Source: Oscillospiraceae bacterium
GTDB lineage: Bacteria > Bacillota > Clostridia > Oscillospirales > Oscillospiraceae
NCBI GenBank assembly: GCA_017524845.1
Contig: JAFXUU010000056.1
Coordinates: forward strand, 31,096 to 95,095
Length of the DNA: 64,000 nt
Direction: 5' to 3'
Below, in pieces: positions 6,979 through 16,710 of the stretch. Position numbers and translations under genes: made by a program. The number at the start of each line of letters is the position of its first letter. Within the stretch, counting starts at the first letter, position 1. The notes under the pieces are model-generated. The model had not been told where the DNA came from, did not search any database, and was given only the letters and a program-made list of their open reading frames with translations.

Positions 6979-9189
6979 ATGCCCCCCGAGAAACACAGAT
7001 CCCTGCGGAGGAAGATCTCCCTGACCATGATCGTCATCGTGGGCCTGGCCCTGCTCTGCGTCGGGGCCCTTTCCCTGTTCTGTACCGGCAGGGTCGCCAC
7101 GACCCTGATCCGCTCCAACCGGCGAATGGCGCTGACCTCCCGCACGCGTTCCGCCTCCTCCATGACCACTCTGACCCAGACCCGCCTGCAGGAGCTGGCC
7201 ATGGGAAAGGCCGAACTGGTCGACCGGCTGTTCTATGAGTTCGAGGAGGCCGTCTGCACCGCCGCGACGGCCGCCGAGATGCTCTATGCCGACGCAGCCT
7301 CCTATCCGCCCAGGGACGTTCCGGCGCCCCGGATGGAGAACGACGGAAAGCTGGCCCTGCAGGCCCTCTACGCCACGGGCGTCGATCCCGAGGACGAGAA
7401 GATCCGGGAGGAGGTCCTGCTGCTGGGCAATCTTCAGGAGCTGCTCTACGCAGTCAACCACAACAACCCGAGCCTCGTTTCCAATTATATCGCCACGGAC
7501 TCCGGGATCATGATCCAGGCCGACTACATCTCCGCCTGGAAATTCGGCGAGGACGGCGCCGTCATGCCCCTGGACGCCAAGGAGCGGCCCTGGTATGCCG
7601 GCGCGGCCGGGAGCGGCGGGCTGTATCTCACCCAGGTGGTGGCGGATCTGCATACGAAGCGGCCGACCGTGATGTGCGGCGTCCCCATTTACTGCGACGG
7701 CGTCTTCAAGGGCGTGGCCGGGGCGGGCATGTATCTGGACAACGTGCAGACCATCGTGCAGGATCTGGAGCTGGGCGAGGCCGGGGAGGCCTGCATCGTC
7801 AATCAGTTCGGGCAGGTCCTGTTCTCCAGCCGTCAGAACGCGGAGATTACTCCCTTCTATCCGGGCCGGGATCTCATCGGCGCCAACGGCACGGCCCTGA
7901 ACACCCTGGCGATGAAGGCCGTCGCCCACGAACGGGGCGTGCTGCTGCTGGAGCTGGACGGCGTTTCACGGTACGTCGCCTACGCGCCCATGACCACGAC
8001 GGGCTGGTCTGTTTTCGTCATCCTCTCTCAGGATGAGGTGGACGCGCCTACGGCTCAGCTGAAGCAGGATCTCGACCTCATCTCCGACGACGCCATCACG
8101 GAGGCAAACTGGTACGTACAGGCGACCCTGCTCCTTCTCCTGGCGGTCCTGGCCGCCGCCCTGATCGTCGCCCTCGTCGTGTCCCTGGCCCTGTCCCGGC
8201 GCATCGTCAACCCCATCCTGGACCTTACGGAAAAGGTCCGCCAGATGGAAGGCGACAATCTGGATTTCCACTGGGATATGGAGACCGGAGACGAAACGCA
8301 GATGCTGGCCGCCTCCTTCGAATCCCTGACCGGGCGTATGAAGTCCTACATCAGCGATATCCGGACCATCACCGCGGAGAAGGAGCGGATCGGAACGGAG
8401 CTGGCGCTGGCGAAGCGCATTCAGGCGGCTATGCTGCCGAACACGTTCCCCGCCTTCCCGGAGCGCAGCGACTTCGACATCTACGCCTCCATGAATCCCG
8501 CCAAGGAGGTAGGCGGGGACTTCTACGATTTCTTCCTGGTGGACGACGACCATCTGGCCGTGGTCATCGCGGACGTGTCCGACAAGGGCGTGCCGGCGGC
8601 CCTGTTCATGATGGTCTCCCGGATCCTGATCCTGAACCACGCCAAGAACGGGCTTTCTCCCGCCCAGGTGCTGGAAAAGGTCAACAATCAGATCTGCGCC
8701 AACAACCGGGAGGAGATGTTCGTCACCGTCTGGCTGGGGATCCTGGACCTGAAGACCGGAAAGCTGACCGCCGCCAACGCGGGCCATGAGTATCCCGCCC
8801 TGAAGCGGGCGGACGGGCGCTTCGAGCTGATGAAGGACCCCCACGGCTTCGTGATCGGCGGCCTGCCCGACATGACCTACGACGAATACGAATGGCAGCT
8901 CACGCCGGGGACCAAGGTCTTCGTCTACACGGACGGGGTCCCGGAGGCCGGGGTCAGCCGCAGCGATCTCTTCGGCACCGATCGCATGCTGCAGGCGCTG
9001 CGGGAAGCGGAGGACGGCACACCGAAGGAGATCCTGGGGGCGGTGGACCGGGCCGTCGCCGCCTTCGTGAAGGACGCGCCCCAGTTCGACGATCTCACCA
9101 TGCTCTGCGTGGAATACTTCGGGCCGCGGGAGGCGGAGGACGCCGGGTCCGGCGCAGATACCAATAACGTTCGGGAGCGAGAAGGATGA
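6979..9189 (+). CDS. dCache-HAMP-PP2C (SpoIIE/RsbU-type) membrane phosphatase
   Basis: A 736-residue membrane signal transducer. TM1 lies at about residues 15-37; a large extracellular double-Cache sensor fills about 40-370 (WYAGAAGSGGLYLTQ and VAYAPMTTTGWSV are typical); TM2 is at about 378-402; HAMP at about 403-460; and a PP2C/SpoIIE phosphatase domain at about 490-715. The phosphatase has the metal-binding aspartates: GGDFYDF, IADVSDKGVPAAL, YTDGVPE and FDDLTML. Such proteins dephosphorylate anti-sigma-factor antagonists in partner-switching stress pathways; no antagonist or anti-sigma gene is nearby. Its stop overlaps the ATG of the HD-GYP gene (ATGA), so the two are translationally coupled. 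Confidence 0.92.
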   Translation: MPPEKHRSLRRKISLTMIVIVGLALLCVGALSLFCTGRVATTLIRSNRRMALTSRTRSASSMTTLTQTRLQELAMGKAELVDRLFYEFEEAVCTAATAAEMLYADAASYPPRDVPAPRMENDGKLALQALYATGVDPEDEKIREEVLLLGNLQELLYAVNHNNPSLVSNYIATDSGIMIQADYISAWKFGEDGAVMPLDAKERPWYAGAAGSGGLYLTQVVADLHTKRPTVMCGVPIYCDGVFKGVAGAGMYLDNVQTIVQDLELGEAGEACIVNQFGQVLFSSRQNAEITPFYPGRDLIGANGTALNTLAMKAVAHERGVLLLELDGVSRYVAYAPMTTTGWSVFVILSQDEVDAPTAQLKQDLDLISDDAITEANWYVQATLLLLLAVLAAALIVALVVSLALSRRIVNPILDLTEKVRQMEGDNLDFHWDMETGDETQMLAASFESLTGRMKSYISDIRTITAEKERIGTELALAKRIQAAMLPNTFPAFPERSDFDIYASMNPAKEVGGDFYDFFLVDDDHLAVVIADVSDKGVPAALFMMVSRILILNHAKNGLSPAQVLEKVNNQICANNREEMFVTVWLGILDLKTGKLTAANAGHEYPALKRADGRFELMKDPHGFVIGGLPDMTYDEYEWQLTPGTKVFVYTDGVPEAGVSRSDLFGTDRMLQALREAEDGTPKEILGAVDRAVAAFVKDAPQFDDLTMLCVEYFGPREAEDAGSGADTNNVREREG

Positions 9190-10550
9190 AGACGAAAAAC
9201 CGCAAAACCGTCGCGTTAGTCTTCCTTGGCGCGCTGATCGCAGCGGCCGCAATTCTGGTGATCGGCATCGTTAAAACGAGGCTCTACAACGCCGCGAAGC
9301 ATACGGCCGCCTTTTCAGGCGCGGGGCTTTTCTCGGCGGAAGCCGCGCGGACGGAGGGCGTGACCGTGACGGCCTCGGCCAGGAACAGCACCTGGTCCAA
9401 GGCCTTCGACTTCAACAACGAGGGGATCACCGAACACAACTACCAGGCCTACACCATCGACTTCACCGTCACGAACAACACGAAGGACGAGGTGGAAAGC
9501 TTCTCCTTCCGGCTCACCTTCGATCAGGACGCCTACCTGGCCTCCGCCTGGAACGGGTCTCTGGAGATCCACCAGCTGAGCGGCGGAGAGGTCGTCGATA
9601 CCGTTCCCGATCTGAGGGAGTTCGTTCCCGAAAACCATTCCCTGGCGACGTTCTCCGTCGACGGGGAGACTCTGGTCGCCATGAAGCCGGGTGACTACCT
9701 GCTCTATACCCCCAGCACCAGCATGAACGCCATGGAGATGCCCTTCGAGCCCCTGGAGGCAACGACGCCGGGCTTCATCATGTATATGGCCATTGGAGAA
9801 CCCATCGACGGGATGGAGGTGGAGCTGGACTATTCCTTCCACCGCAGACTGACAAGGGAGCCCCTGTTCTGGGTCGCCCTGATCCTCCTGGCCGTCTGGC
9901 TGGTGGCGATCGTCAACTTCGCCATCACCTCGGCGCAGATCCGGAAGTACAACATCCGCCACGAGCGGGACAATGAGATCATCAACGAATCCATCGAGAC
10001 CTTCACCGGCTTCATCGACGCCAAGGATCCCTATACGAACGGCCACTCCAAGCGGGTGGCGATCTACACGAAGCGCATCGCAAAGGAATTCGGCTACGAA
10101 GGGGAGGCGCTGGACCGGATCTACTACGTCGCCCTCCTCCACGACTGCGGCAAGATCGGCGTACCGGACAGCATCCTGGGAAAGCCGGGCAGGCTGACGG
10201 ACGAGGAATTCCAGGTCATCAAGTCCCACACGGTGCGGGGCGGAGAGATCCTGAGCCACTTCAAAAGCCTGAACAACGTGGGAGAGGGCGCCCTCTACCA
10301 CCACGAACGGTACGACGGGAACGGCTATCCGGAGGGGAAGGCCGGGGAGGAGATCCCCTTCATCGCGCGGATGATCTGCGTCGCGGATTCCTTCGACGCC
10401 ATGAACACGAACCGGGTCTACAGAGACAAGCGCACGAAGGAGCACATCCTCGGGGAGATCGAATCGAACAAGGGCCGGCAGTTCGATCCGCAGATCGCGG
10501 ACGTGATGCTCGGCCTGATCCGGGACGGCCAGATCAAGGTCGGAGAGTGA
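9186..10550 (+). CDS. Membrane HD-GYP domain protein (cyclic-dinucleotide phosphodiesterase-like)
   Basis: A 454-residue protein: TM1 at about residues 9-28, an extracellular beta-rich domain at about 55-215 (repeated Y/F-rich strands, VTNNTKDEV), TM2 at about 222-245, then a cytoplasmic HD-GYP domain. The HD pair is His319-Asp320 in LLHDCGKIGVPD. His372-His373 lie in HHERYDGNGYPEG, and the GYP signature is intact, as is ADSFDAMNTNRVYR. HD-GYP proteins hydrolyse c-di-GMP to GMP or pGpG. The ATG overlaps the stop of the phosphatase gene by 4 bases, so both sensors are probably made in fixed ratio. No GGDEF cyclase is in the window. Confidence 0.9.
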   Translation: MKTKNRKTVALVFLGALIAAAAILVIGIVKTRLYNAAKHTAAFSGAGLFSAEAARTEGVTVTASARNSTWSKAFDFNNEGITEHNYQAYTIDFTVTNNTKDEVESFSFRLTFDQDAYLASAWNGSLEIHQLSGGEVVDTVPDLREFVPENHSLATFSVDGETLVAMKPGDYLLYTPSTSMNAMEMPFEPLEATTPGFIMYMAIGEPIDGMEVELDYSFHRRLTREPLFWVALILLAVWLVAIVNFAITSAQIRKYNIRHERDNEIINESIETFTGFIDAKDPYTNGHSKRVAIYTKRIAKEFGYEGEALDRIYYVALLHDCGKIGVPDSILGKPGRLTDEEFQVIKSHTVRGGEILSHFKSLNNVGEGALYHHERYDGNGYPEGKAGEEIPFIARMICVADSFDAMNTNRVYRDKRTKEHILGEIESNKGRQFDPQIADVMLGLIRDGQIKVGE

Positions 10551-10608
10551 TCCCGGACGCACACAACGGATAAACACGAAGCCAAAACGGATATAAGGAG
10601 GTATTCCC

Positions 10609-11250
10609 ATGAAGATCGCAGTTATCGGCGCCGCCGGAAAGGCGGGCAGGCTCATCGCCCAAGAGGCCCTGGATCGGGGCCACGAGGTCACCGCCATCGT
10701 GAAGCCCGGGAGCGAAGGCCGGGTCCCGGCGGGCTGCGCCGTCCTGGCAAAGAGCCTGTTCGATCTCACTGCGATGGATCTGAAGGACTTCGCCGCCGTG
10801 GTGAACGCCTTCGGCACCCCCTTCGACCAGCCGGGGAAGGAGCGGGAGCACATCGACGCGGCAAAGCTCCTCATCTCCATCGGCAAAGAGCTTCCCGAGG
10901 TGCGCTTCCTCACCATCGGCGGTTACGGCAGCCTGTATACGGACGAAACCAGGACAAAGCAGGTGGTGGACGACATTCCCAAGGACGTGGGGGCGGTGCC
11001 CTGGGCTGCCAAGGAAGCCCTGGATCTGTTCCGGGCTTCCGATATGAACTGGACCTTTTTCAGCCCTGCGGGCTTTTTTGACGCCAAGGGGCCGAGGACC
11101 GGGAGCTACACCCCGGGGGGTGACGTCGTCATCCTGAATGAGCAGGGCAAGAGCTACATTTCCTACGCGGACTTCGCCGTGTTCCTGGTGGATGAGCTCG
11201 AGCAGGGAAAGCACATCCGGGAGCGGATTACCGCCGTATCAGAGGGATGA
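10609..11250 (+). CDS. NAD(P)-binding Rossmann oxidoreductase, NmrA/YwnB-like
   Basis: A 213-residue atypical short-chain dehydrogenase: the N-terminal GAAGKAGRLIAQEALDRGH loop binds NAD(P), and the C-terminal half carries FFSPAGFFDAKGPRTG and SYISYADFA, as in YwnB-type proteins. The classical YxxxK pair is not obvious, so the protein may be a redox sensor, a flavin/quinone reductase or a non-catalytic member. ATAAGGAGG precedes the ATG at good spacing. It may read on from the HD-GYP gene (58-base gap). Confidence 0.75.
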   Translation: MKIAVIGAAGKAGRLIAQEALDRGHEVTAIVKPGSEGRVPAGCAVLAKSLFDLTAMDLKDFAAVVNAFGTPFDQPGKEREHIDAAKLLISIGKELPEVRFLTIGGYGSLYTDETRTKQVVDDIPKDVGAVPWAAKEALDLFRASDMNWTFFSPAGFFDAKGPRTGSYTPGGDVVILNEQGKSYISYADFAVFLVDELEQGKHIRERITAVSEG

Positions 11251-11311
11251 TCCGCAGGTTCTCCGGGCACTCTGTATTGATCGGAAGTTTATTATAAAGG
11301 AGGATATACAC

Positions 11312-13093
11312 ATGTCCAGCGCAGTTATGCCCAAACCCAGCGATCCTTTCTTCCGGGATGCCAAGCAGTATTACCCCGTGACCACCTACAGGTTCTCCCG
11401 GGCGGGCGCCTTCATGGCCCTGAGCATCGACAATGTGAAATACGGCAAGGGGACGCTGAACCTCACCACCTGCCACGGCAACCGCGTTCACAGCAATGCT
11501 TCTGACGGCGGCAAGCTCTTCCGCATCTTCCCCACCTTTGAGGGCAGACGGGTGCCCTTCGCCACCCAGCAGACCGGCCCCGCGGAGCTGGTGCTCCACA
11601 CCCGCCACGGGGACGTCCGCTTCACCTGGGCCAGCTGCACCCGGCTCATGGCGGAGGGCGATCCGGGCATGGGCCTGGAATGGACCCGCAGCGCGAATCA
11701 CTATGAGTCCCTGCGCCCCCGGCAGGACGGAGCCTGGGAGAGCATCCCCCAGAGCGCCTGTCCCCTGTGCTTCAAGGGCCTGGAGGGCTCCGGCTTCAGC
11801 TTTGAAAACAGCTGGAACTGGCACGATTTCAAGGTCGCCGCCATCGACGGCGTCACCACCCCCGGCCCCGACGGGCGCTTCACCCTGGCCGTGGACGAGT
11901 TCCCCTACATGGTCACGACCCCGGCGCCCTACGGCACCTACGCCCAGGGCAAGGCGGACATGCTGGCGGACTGGGAGGCCTTCCTGGCCAAATACCCCAA
12001 GCTGGCGGAGCCCTACGCCCGCAAGGCGGAGGAGACCGCCTATATCCTCTGGACCATGCTGGTGGGGCCCACGGACCTCACGCCCCGCTGGATGATACAG
12101 ATGTTCCCCGGGATCCTGGTCTCCCAGTGGCAGCTGGTGCAGAACGGCGTGGCCCTCCAGGACATCCCGGACCTGTCCCGGAACCTGCTCATGGCGCCCC
12201 TGGAGCGCCAGGGCGCGGACGGCCAGCTGGCGGACAACTACGACGAGGCGGAGCTGGCCGTCGGCGGCATCAAGCCCCCCATCTACGGCTGGGCCCTCAA
12301 AAACGTCATGGCCCATCACGACATCGGCAGGGAATGGCCCAGGGAGGACCTGGAGAGGCTGTACGAAGGCGCGGGGAAGTGGGCCATGTGGTTCATGAAG
12401 TACCGGGACGACGACAAGGACGGCCTCCCCGGCTTCGACAACGGCGCGGGCACCGGCCTGGACGAGATCACCCCCTACATGGACGGCGTACCCATGGCCA
12501 CCCCGGACCTCTGCGCCTACGAGGTGCTGAACTTCGAGGCCCAGGGTGACCTCGCGAAGCTCTTGGGCAAGCCCCGGGAGGAGATCGACGGCTGGTATAA
12601 GCTGTCCAGGGACCTGCTGGACCGGATGCTGGACAAGATGTGGACCGGGGAGCACTTCGTCTGCCTGAAGCAGTATACCCACGAGCCCGTCTTCACCGGC
12701 TCCAGCCTCTTCTATATCCCCCTGATCCTGGGCAGCCGCCTGCCCCAGGACGTGCTGGACAAGCTCACCGCGGACCTGATGCGGGAGGACCGCCTCCTGT
12801 GCCCCTATGGCATCGCCAGCGAGGATATCCAGAGCGATTACTTTGAGATGATCGGCACCCGGATGGGCTCCGGGGCCATCAGCCCTCCGGGGGAGGTCTT
12901 CATCCTCACCGGCCTCTGGGAGGGCGGCAAGAAGCAGGAGGCCAAGCTCATCGCCGACCGCTACCTGGGCGCGCTGATGGAAAAGGGCTTCCCACACTAC
13001 CTGGACCCCATCTCCGGGGACGGGAGCTTCATGGGCGGCACCTGGTGCCGCAACGCCTTCACCATCCTGGCGAGGATGGTCTCCGAGGGCTGA
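11312..13093 (+). CDS. GH63-like (alpha/alpha)6-barrel glycoside hydrolase
   Basis: A 593-residue protein without a signal peptide, resembling the MGH1-like/GH63 glycosidases and trehalase-fold proteins. An N-terminal beta-sandwich covers about residues 1-220, followed by the alpha-barrel. Typical barrel stretches include WQLVQNGVALQDIPDLSRNLL, DDDKDGLPGFDNGAGTGLDEI with acidic candidates for the catalytic pair, and a C-terminal GTWCRNAFTILARM. Relatives cleave alpha-glucosides, mannosylglycerate or glucosyl groups of natural products; the substrate here is unknown. Deglycosylation of plant glycosides would fit the reductive flavoenzymes elsewhere in the window. AAAGGAGG eight bases before ATG 11312 fixes the start. 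Confidence 0.7.
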   Translation: MSSAVMPKPSDPFFRDAKQYYPVTTYRFSRAGAFMALSIDNVKYGKGTLNLTTCHGNRVHSNASDGGKLFRIFPTFEGRRVPFATQQTGPAELVLHTRHGDVRFTWASCTRLMAEGDPGMGLEWTRSANHYESLRPRQDGAWESIPQSACPLCFKGLEGSGFSFENSWNWHDFKVAAIDGVTTPGPDGRFTLAVDEFPYMVTTPAPYGTYAQGKADMLADWEAFLAKYPKLAEPYARKAEETAYILWTMLVGPTDLTPRWMIQMFPGILVSQWQLVQNGVALQDIPDLSRNLLMAPLERQGADGQLADNYDEAELAVGGIKPPIYGWALKNVMAHHDIGREWPREDLERLYEGAGKWAMWFMKYRDDDKDGLPGFDNGAGTGLDEITPYMDGVPMATPDLCAYEVLNFEAQGDLAKLLGKPREEIDGWYKLSRDLLDRMLDKMWTGEHFVCLKQYTHEPVFTGSSLFYIPLILGSRLPQDVLDKLTADLMREDRLLCPYGIASEDIQSDYFEMIGTRMGSGAISPPGEVFILTGLWEGGKKQEAKLIADRYLGALMEKGFPHYLDPISGDGSFMGGTWCRNAFTILARMVSEG

Positions 13094-13106
13094 CGCTGAC
13101 GGACAA

Positions 13107-13150
13107 GGGACCGGGACGGCTGAAACGCCGCCCCGGTCCCCGTGTTTTTC
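13107..13150 (+). terminator. Rho-independent terminator after the glycosidase
   Basis: GGGACCGGG arm at 13107-13115 pairs with CCCCGGTCCC at 13131-13140, followed by CGTGTTTTT. Confidence 0.8.
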
Positions 13151-13177
13151 CGGCAATGCCGGGTTTGTCAAATCCGA

Positions 13178-14980
13178 TCAGATCGCGTACTGGCTCCGGA
13201 AAAGCTCGTAGTAGAAGCCCTGTTCGGCCAGAAGGGAAGCGTGTGTGCCCTGTTCCACGATCCGTCCGTCCCGAAGGACCAGGATCAGGTCCGCGTCCAC
13301 GATGGTGCTCAGCCGGTGGGCGATGATGAAGCAGGTCCGTCCGCTCATGAGATGGTCCATGGCCTTCTGGATCAGCAGCTCCGTTCGGGTGTCCACGTTG
13401 GAGGTGGCCTCGTCCAGGATGAGGAGGGGCCGGTCTGCCAGCAGGGCCCGGGCGATGGTGAGCAGCTGCTTCTGGCCGGAGGAGACCGCGGTGCTGTCCT
13501 CGGAGATCACGGTGTCGTAGCCCTGGGGCAGACGGCGGATGAAGTGGTCGCAGTAGGCCCAGTCGCAGGCTTTTTCCACGTCCTCCCGGCTGGCCCCGGG
13601 GCTGCCGTAGGCCACGTTCTCAGCCACGGTACCCTTGAAGAGCCAGGTATCCTGAAGGACCATGGCAAAGAGGTCCCGGTTCCCGGCCCGGGACAGGCCG
13701 GAGACGTCCTGCCCGTCCACAAGGATCTGCCCGGCGCTGATGTCATAAAAGCGCATGAGCAGGTTGACGATGGTGGTCTTGCCCGCGCCGGTGGGGCCCA
13801 CGATGGCCACCTTCCGGCCGGGCTCCACCTCCATGTTCAGGTCCCGGATCAGGGGCTTTTTCGGGTCGTAGGAGAAATCCACGTGACGGAACTCCACCCT
13901 TCCCCGGGCGGGTCCCTCCGCGCTGCCCTCCGGGTCCTGTTCCTCCGGCAGGTCCAGCAGAGTGAAGACGCGCTTGGCCGCGCCCTTCATATGCTGGTTG
14001 TAGCCCAGACCGAAGGCGATATGCTCCAGGGGCTCCGAGAATTGACGGGCGAAGAGGATGACCGTGACCACCGCGCCGATGGGTACGCCCTGGCGCAGCA
14101 CCAGCCAGCCCCCCAGGACGGCCACGGCGATGTAGGCCAGGGAGTCCACAAAGGCGATGACGGGCTGAACGATGGAGGAAAAGAAGTATCCGAGCGCGCC
14201 GCTGCGCTGGTGGCGGCGGCTGAGCTCGTCGTACCGATTCTGTACCTCCTCCTCCCGGTTGAAGGCCTTGGTGGTGGGATAGTTGGTGTAGGCCTCCTCC
14301 GCCAGGCCTGTGAGCTTGCCCCCCAGCTCATAGTGATTGTCCCAGTGCTTCTCTCCCAGGCCCGCCATTCTGGCGGACAGGAGGACGGACAGGGGCGCCA
14401 GCAGCACCACGGGGATGGCCATGCGCCAGTCCGTGAGGAAGAGGATGACCGCGATGACGATCATCTGGAGGAAGCCGGAGAGCAGGATCTCCACGATGCC
14501 GTAGATGCTGTCGGACATGTCGCTCACGTCGTCCATCATACGGTCGATCACGTCCCCGGCGGGGGTCTTGTCCATGTAGGACACGGGCAGACGGCGCAGC
14601 TTTTCCGACAGGCGGATGCGGAACCCGGCGCAGAAGAAGCGGCTGATCACGTTGTGCAGAAGATACCATTTGCCGTAGGTGACGGCGCCCTGCAGAGCGT
14701 AGATGCCCAGGAGCAGCCCCAGCCCGGGCAGGAGGCTCCGGGCCAGACCGGGCGTCCGGGTCCGTGCCCAGTCGTAGAGCCGGTCGATCTCAGCCCCCAG
14801 CAGCTCCGGCACGGCCACGGCGCAGCCGATGAGCAGAAGGCAGAAGACGGCCAGAAGCAGGATCCAGCCCCGGAGGGGCCAGATCTCCCGCAGAAGGCGC
14901 CTGCCGGTCTCGTCAAAGAGGCTGCTCTTTTCCTTCTTCCCGGTCTTTTCGGTGCTTTCGGTCTTTTCGACGGTACTCAT
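13178..14980 (-). CDS. ABC exporter half-transporter, second subunit
   Basis: A 600-residue type IV (ABCB-like) exporter half: six-helix membrane domain (about residues 35-330) plus an ATPase domain (about 355-595). Walker A is GPTGAGKTT, Walker B is LLILDEATSNVD with the catalytic Glu, and the H-loop is FIIAHRLSTI. The signature is SSGQ (AVSSGQKQL) rather than SGGQ. Its ATG overlaps the stop of gene 14977 by 4 bases. Together they form a heterodimeric exporter of the BmrCD/TmrAB kind in which one ATP site is degenerate. Substrates of such pumps range from drugs to peptides and cannot be predicted here. Confidence 0.92.
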   Translation of the reverse strand: MSTVEKTESTEKTGKKEKSSLFDETGRRLLREIWPLRGWILLLAVFCLLLIGCAVAVPELLGAEIDRLYDWARTRTPGLARSLLPGLGLLLGIYALQGAVTYGKWYLLHNVISRFFCAGFRIRLSEKLRRLPVSYMDKTPAGDVIDRMMDDVSDMSDSIYGIVEILLSGFLQMIVIAVILFLTDWRMAIPVVLLAPLSVLLSARMAGLGEKHWDNHYELGGKLTGLAEEAYTNYPTTKAFNREEEVQNRYDELSRRHQRSGALGYFFSSIVQPVIAFVDSLAYIAVAVLGGWLVLRQGVPIGAVVTVILFARQFSEPLEHIAFGLGYNQHMKGAAKRVFTLLDLPEEQDPEGSAEGPARGRVEFRHVDFSYDPKKPLIRDLNMEVEPGRKVAIVGPTGAGKTTIVNLLMRFYDISAGQILVDGQDVSGLSRAGNRDLFAMVLQDTWLFKGTVAENVAYGSPGASREDVEKACDWAYCDHFIRRLPQGYDTVISEDSTAVSSGQKQLLTIARALLADRPLLILDEATSNVDTRTELLIQKAMDHLMSGRTCFIIAHRLSTIVDADLILVLRDGRIVEQGTHASLLAEQGFYYELFRSQYAI

Positions 14981-16710
14981 GCCACCGCACCTCCCGTCTG
15001 AGAGAGGTAGATCTCCCGGTAGATGGAGCAGCTTTCCAGCAGCTCGGCATGGGTCCCCGCGCCCACCAGGACGCCGTCCGCCAGGACGAAGATCCGGTCG
15101 GAGTGCATGGCGGAGACTACCCGCTGGGTGATGACGATCCTCGTCTTCCCCGCCAGAGACTCGTTCATCGCCCTGCGGACCTTGGCCTCGGTGAGGAAGT
15201 CCAGGGCGGAGAAGGAATCGTCGAAGATGTAAAGGGGAGCGTCCTTGAGAAGGGCGCGGGCGATGGCGATCCGCTGCTTCTGGCCGCCGGAGACGTTGGT
15301 CCCGGCAGGCTCCAGCCGGAAGTCCAGCCCCTCGGGCTGTTCCCGGATAAAGTCCGCGACCTGGGCCTTCTCCAGGGCGTCCCAGAGCTCGGCGTCGGAA
15401 GCGTCGGGCTTTCCCATGCGGAGGTTCTCCGCCACTGTCCCGGCGTAGAGCATGGACTTCTGCAGACTGCAGCTCACGTTATTGCGGATATCCTTGGGGG
15501 AAAGGGCCGCCGCGTCAAGGCCGTCGAAACGGATCGTGCCCTCGGTGGGCGCGCGGAAGGCCAGCAGCAGCTCCGCCAGGGTGGTCTTTCCGGAGCCGGT
15601 GCCCCCGATAACGGAGACCCATTCCCCCGGCCGGATATGGAGGTCCACGTCGCTGAGGGCGGGCAGAGAGCCGCCGGGGTAAGTGAAGCTGACGTGATCC
15701 AGGTCGACGGCCCCGGAGAAGGTCAGGCCCCGGGCGGGCCGGTCGTCCTCCAGGCCCGTGGATTCGGTGATCTGGCTCAGACGGCGCACCGCCACCCGGA
15801 CGTGGGGCAGCATGACGATGTCGTAGGAAACGGAGACGATGGCCCCCAGGATGATGCCGATATACTGGATGACGGCGAAAACGTCGCCGGCGGTGAGGCC
15901 GCTGCCCCGCTCCATGCGAAGGCCGCCCAGGAACACCACCAGCAGGGCCGCCCCGTTCAGCACGAAGGCCGCCGCGGGGTCGATGATCTCCATGCGCACG
16001 TTGGCGCGGATGATGTTGTCCGCCATGGTGCGGGTGGCGTCGGTGATCTTTTCGTGGGCCTGCTGCTCGCGGTTGAAGGCGCGGATGACCCGGATGCCCC
16101 GGAGCCGCTCCCGCACCAGGTCGTTCTGCCTGTCGCAGTATTCGTCGGAGACCTCCCAGAGACGCTCGATCTTTTTGCTCATGAGCATACCCGCGCCGAT
16201 CAGCAGGGGCACGGCGCAGAGGATCACCAGGGAGAGGAAGACGTCCTTCCGCATGCAGAGGAAGACGCCCCCCAGGAACATGAGGGGAATGATGAGGATG
16301 CTGCCGCAGAGCATGGCGATCACGTCGGTGAAGGTAGAAACGTCGTGGGTGGAGCGGGTCACCAGGTTGGAGGTGCCGATCTTTCCCACCTCCTCCAGGG
16401 TCATGCTGTGGACCTTGCGGAAGAGGGCGGAGCGAAGGCTTTGGGTATAGCCGGCGATGACCCGGTAGACCACCCAGTAGCCGCCGCAGACGGAGGCCAG
16501 GCTCACCAGAGAGATCCCCAGCATCCAGGCCGCGGTTTTGAGGATGTAGCCGAAGGTGTCGGCCTCCGCCGCGCCGTAGACGCCCTTGTCCAGCACGTCG
16601 GACATGAGGGTGGGCAGCAGCAGATCGCAGCCCGCCGAAATTGCCATCAGCAGGGTGGCCAGGGCGATCCTGCCCCGGTAGGGCTTGAGATAGGATAACA
16701 GCTTGCGCAA
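14977..16710 (-). CDS. ABC exporter half-transporter, first subunit, degenerate ATPase site
   Basis: A 577-residue half-exporter upstream of and overlapping its partner. Membrane domain about residues 1-310, ATPase domain about 330-570. Walker A is GGTGSGKTT and the signature is canonical, NVSGGQKQR, but Walker B reads YIFDDSFSALD, with Asp where the catalytic Glu should be, and the H-loop His is Gln (IVITQRVVSAM). It therefore supplies the non-hydrolysing half of the dimer. The start is TTG (CAA at 16708-16710): AAAGGAGGGAG lies 7 bases upstream, while the longer frame is Arg/Pro-rich, overlaps the 5' leader and lacks a ribosome site. Confidence 0.88.
   Translation of the reverse strand: MRKLLSYLKPYRGRIALATLLMAISAGCDLLLPTLMSDVLDKGVYGAAEADTFGYILKTAAWMLGISLVSLASVCGGYWVVYRVIAGYTQSLRSALFRKVHSMTLEEVGKIGTSNLVTRSTHDVSTFTDVIAMLCGSILIIPLMFLGGVFLCMRKDVFLSLVILCAVPLLIGAGMLMSKKIERLWEVSDEYCDRQNDLVRERLRGIRVIRAFNREQQAHEKITDATRTMADNIIRANVRMEIIDPAAAFVLNGAALLVVFLGGLRMERGSGLTAGDVFAVIQYIGIILGAIVSVSYDIVMLPHVRVAVRRLSQITESTGLEDDRPARGLTFSGAVDLDHVSFTYPGGSLPALSDVDLHIRPGEWVSVIGGTGSGKTTLAELLLAFRAPTEGTIRFDGLDAAALSPKDIRNNVSCSLQKSMLYAGTVAENLRMGKPDASDAELWDALEKAQVADFIREQPEGLDFRLEPAGTNVSGGQKQRIAIARALLKDAPLYIFDDSFSALDFLTEAKVRRAMNESLAGKTRIVITQRVVSAMHSDRIFVLADGVLVGAGTHAELLESCSIYREIYLSQTGGAVA

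Noticed and set aside
13142-16698. Two very long plus-strand open frames opposite the ABC exporter genes
   Set aside because: GC-rich genomes produce long antisense frames; these lack family motifs, and the minus-strand genes are unambiguous.
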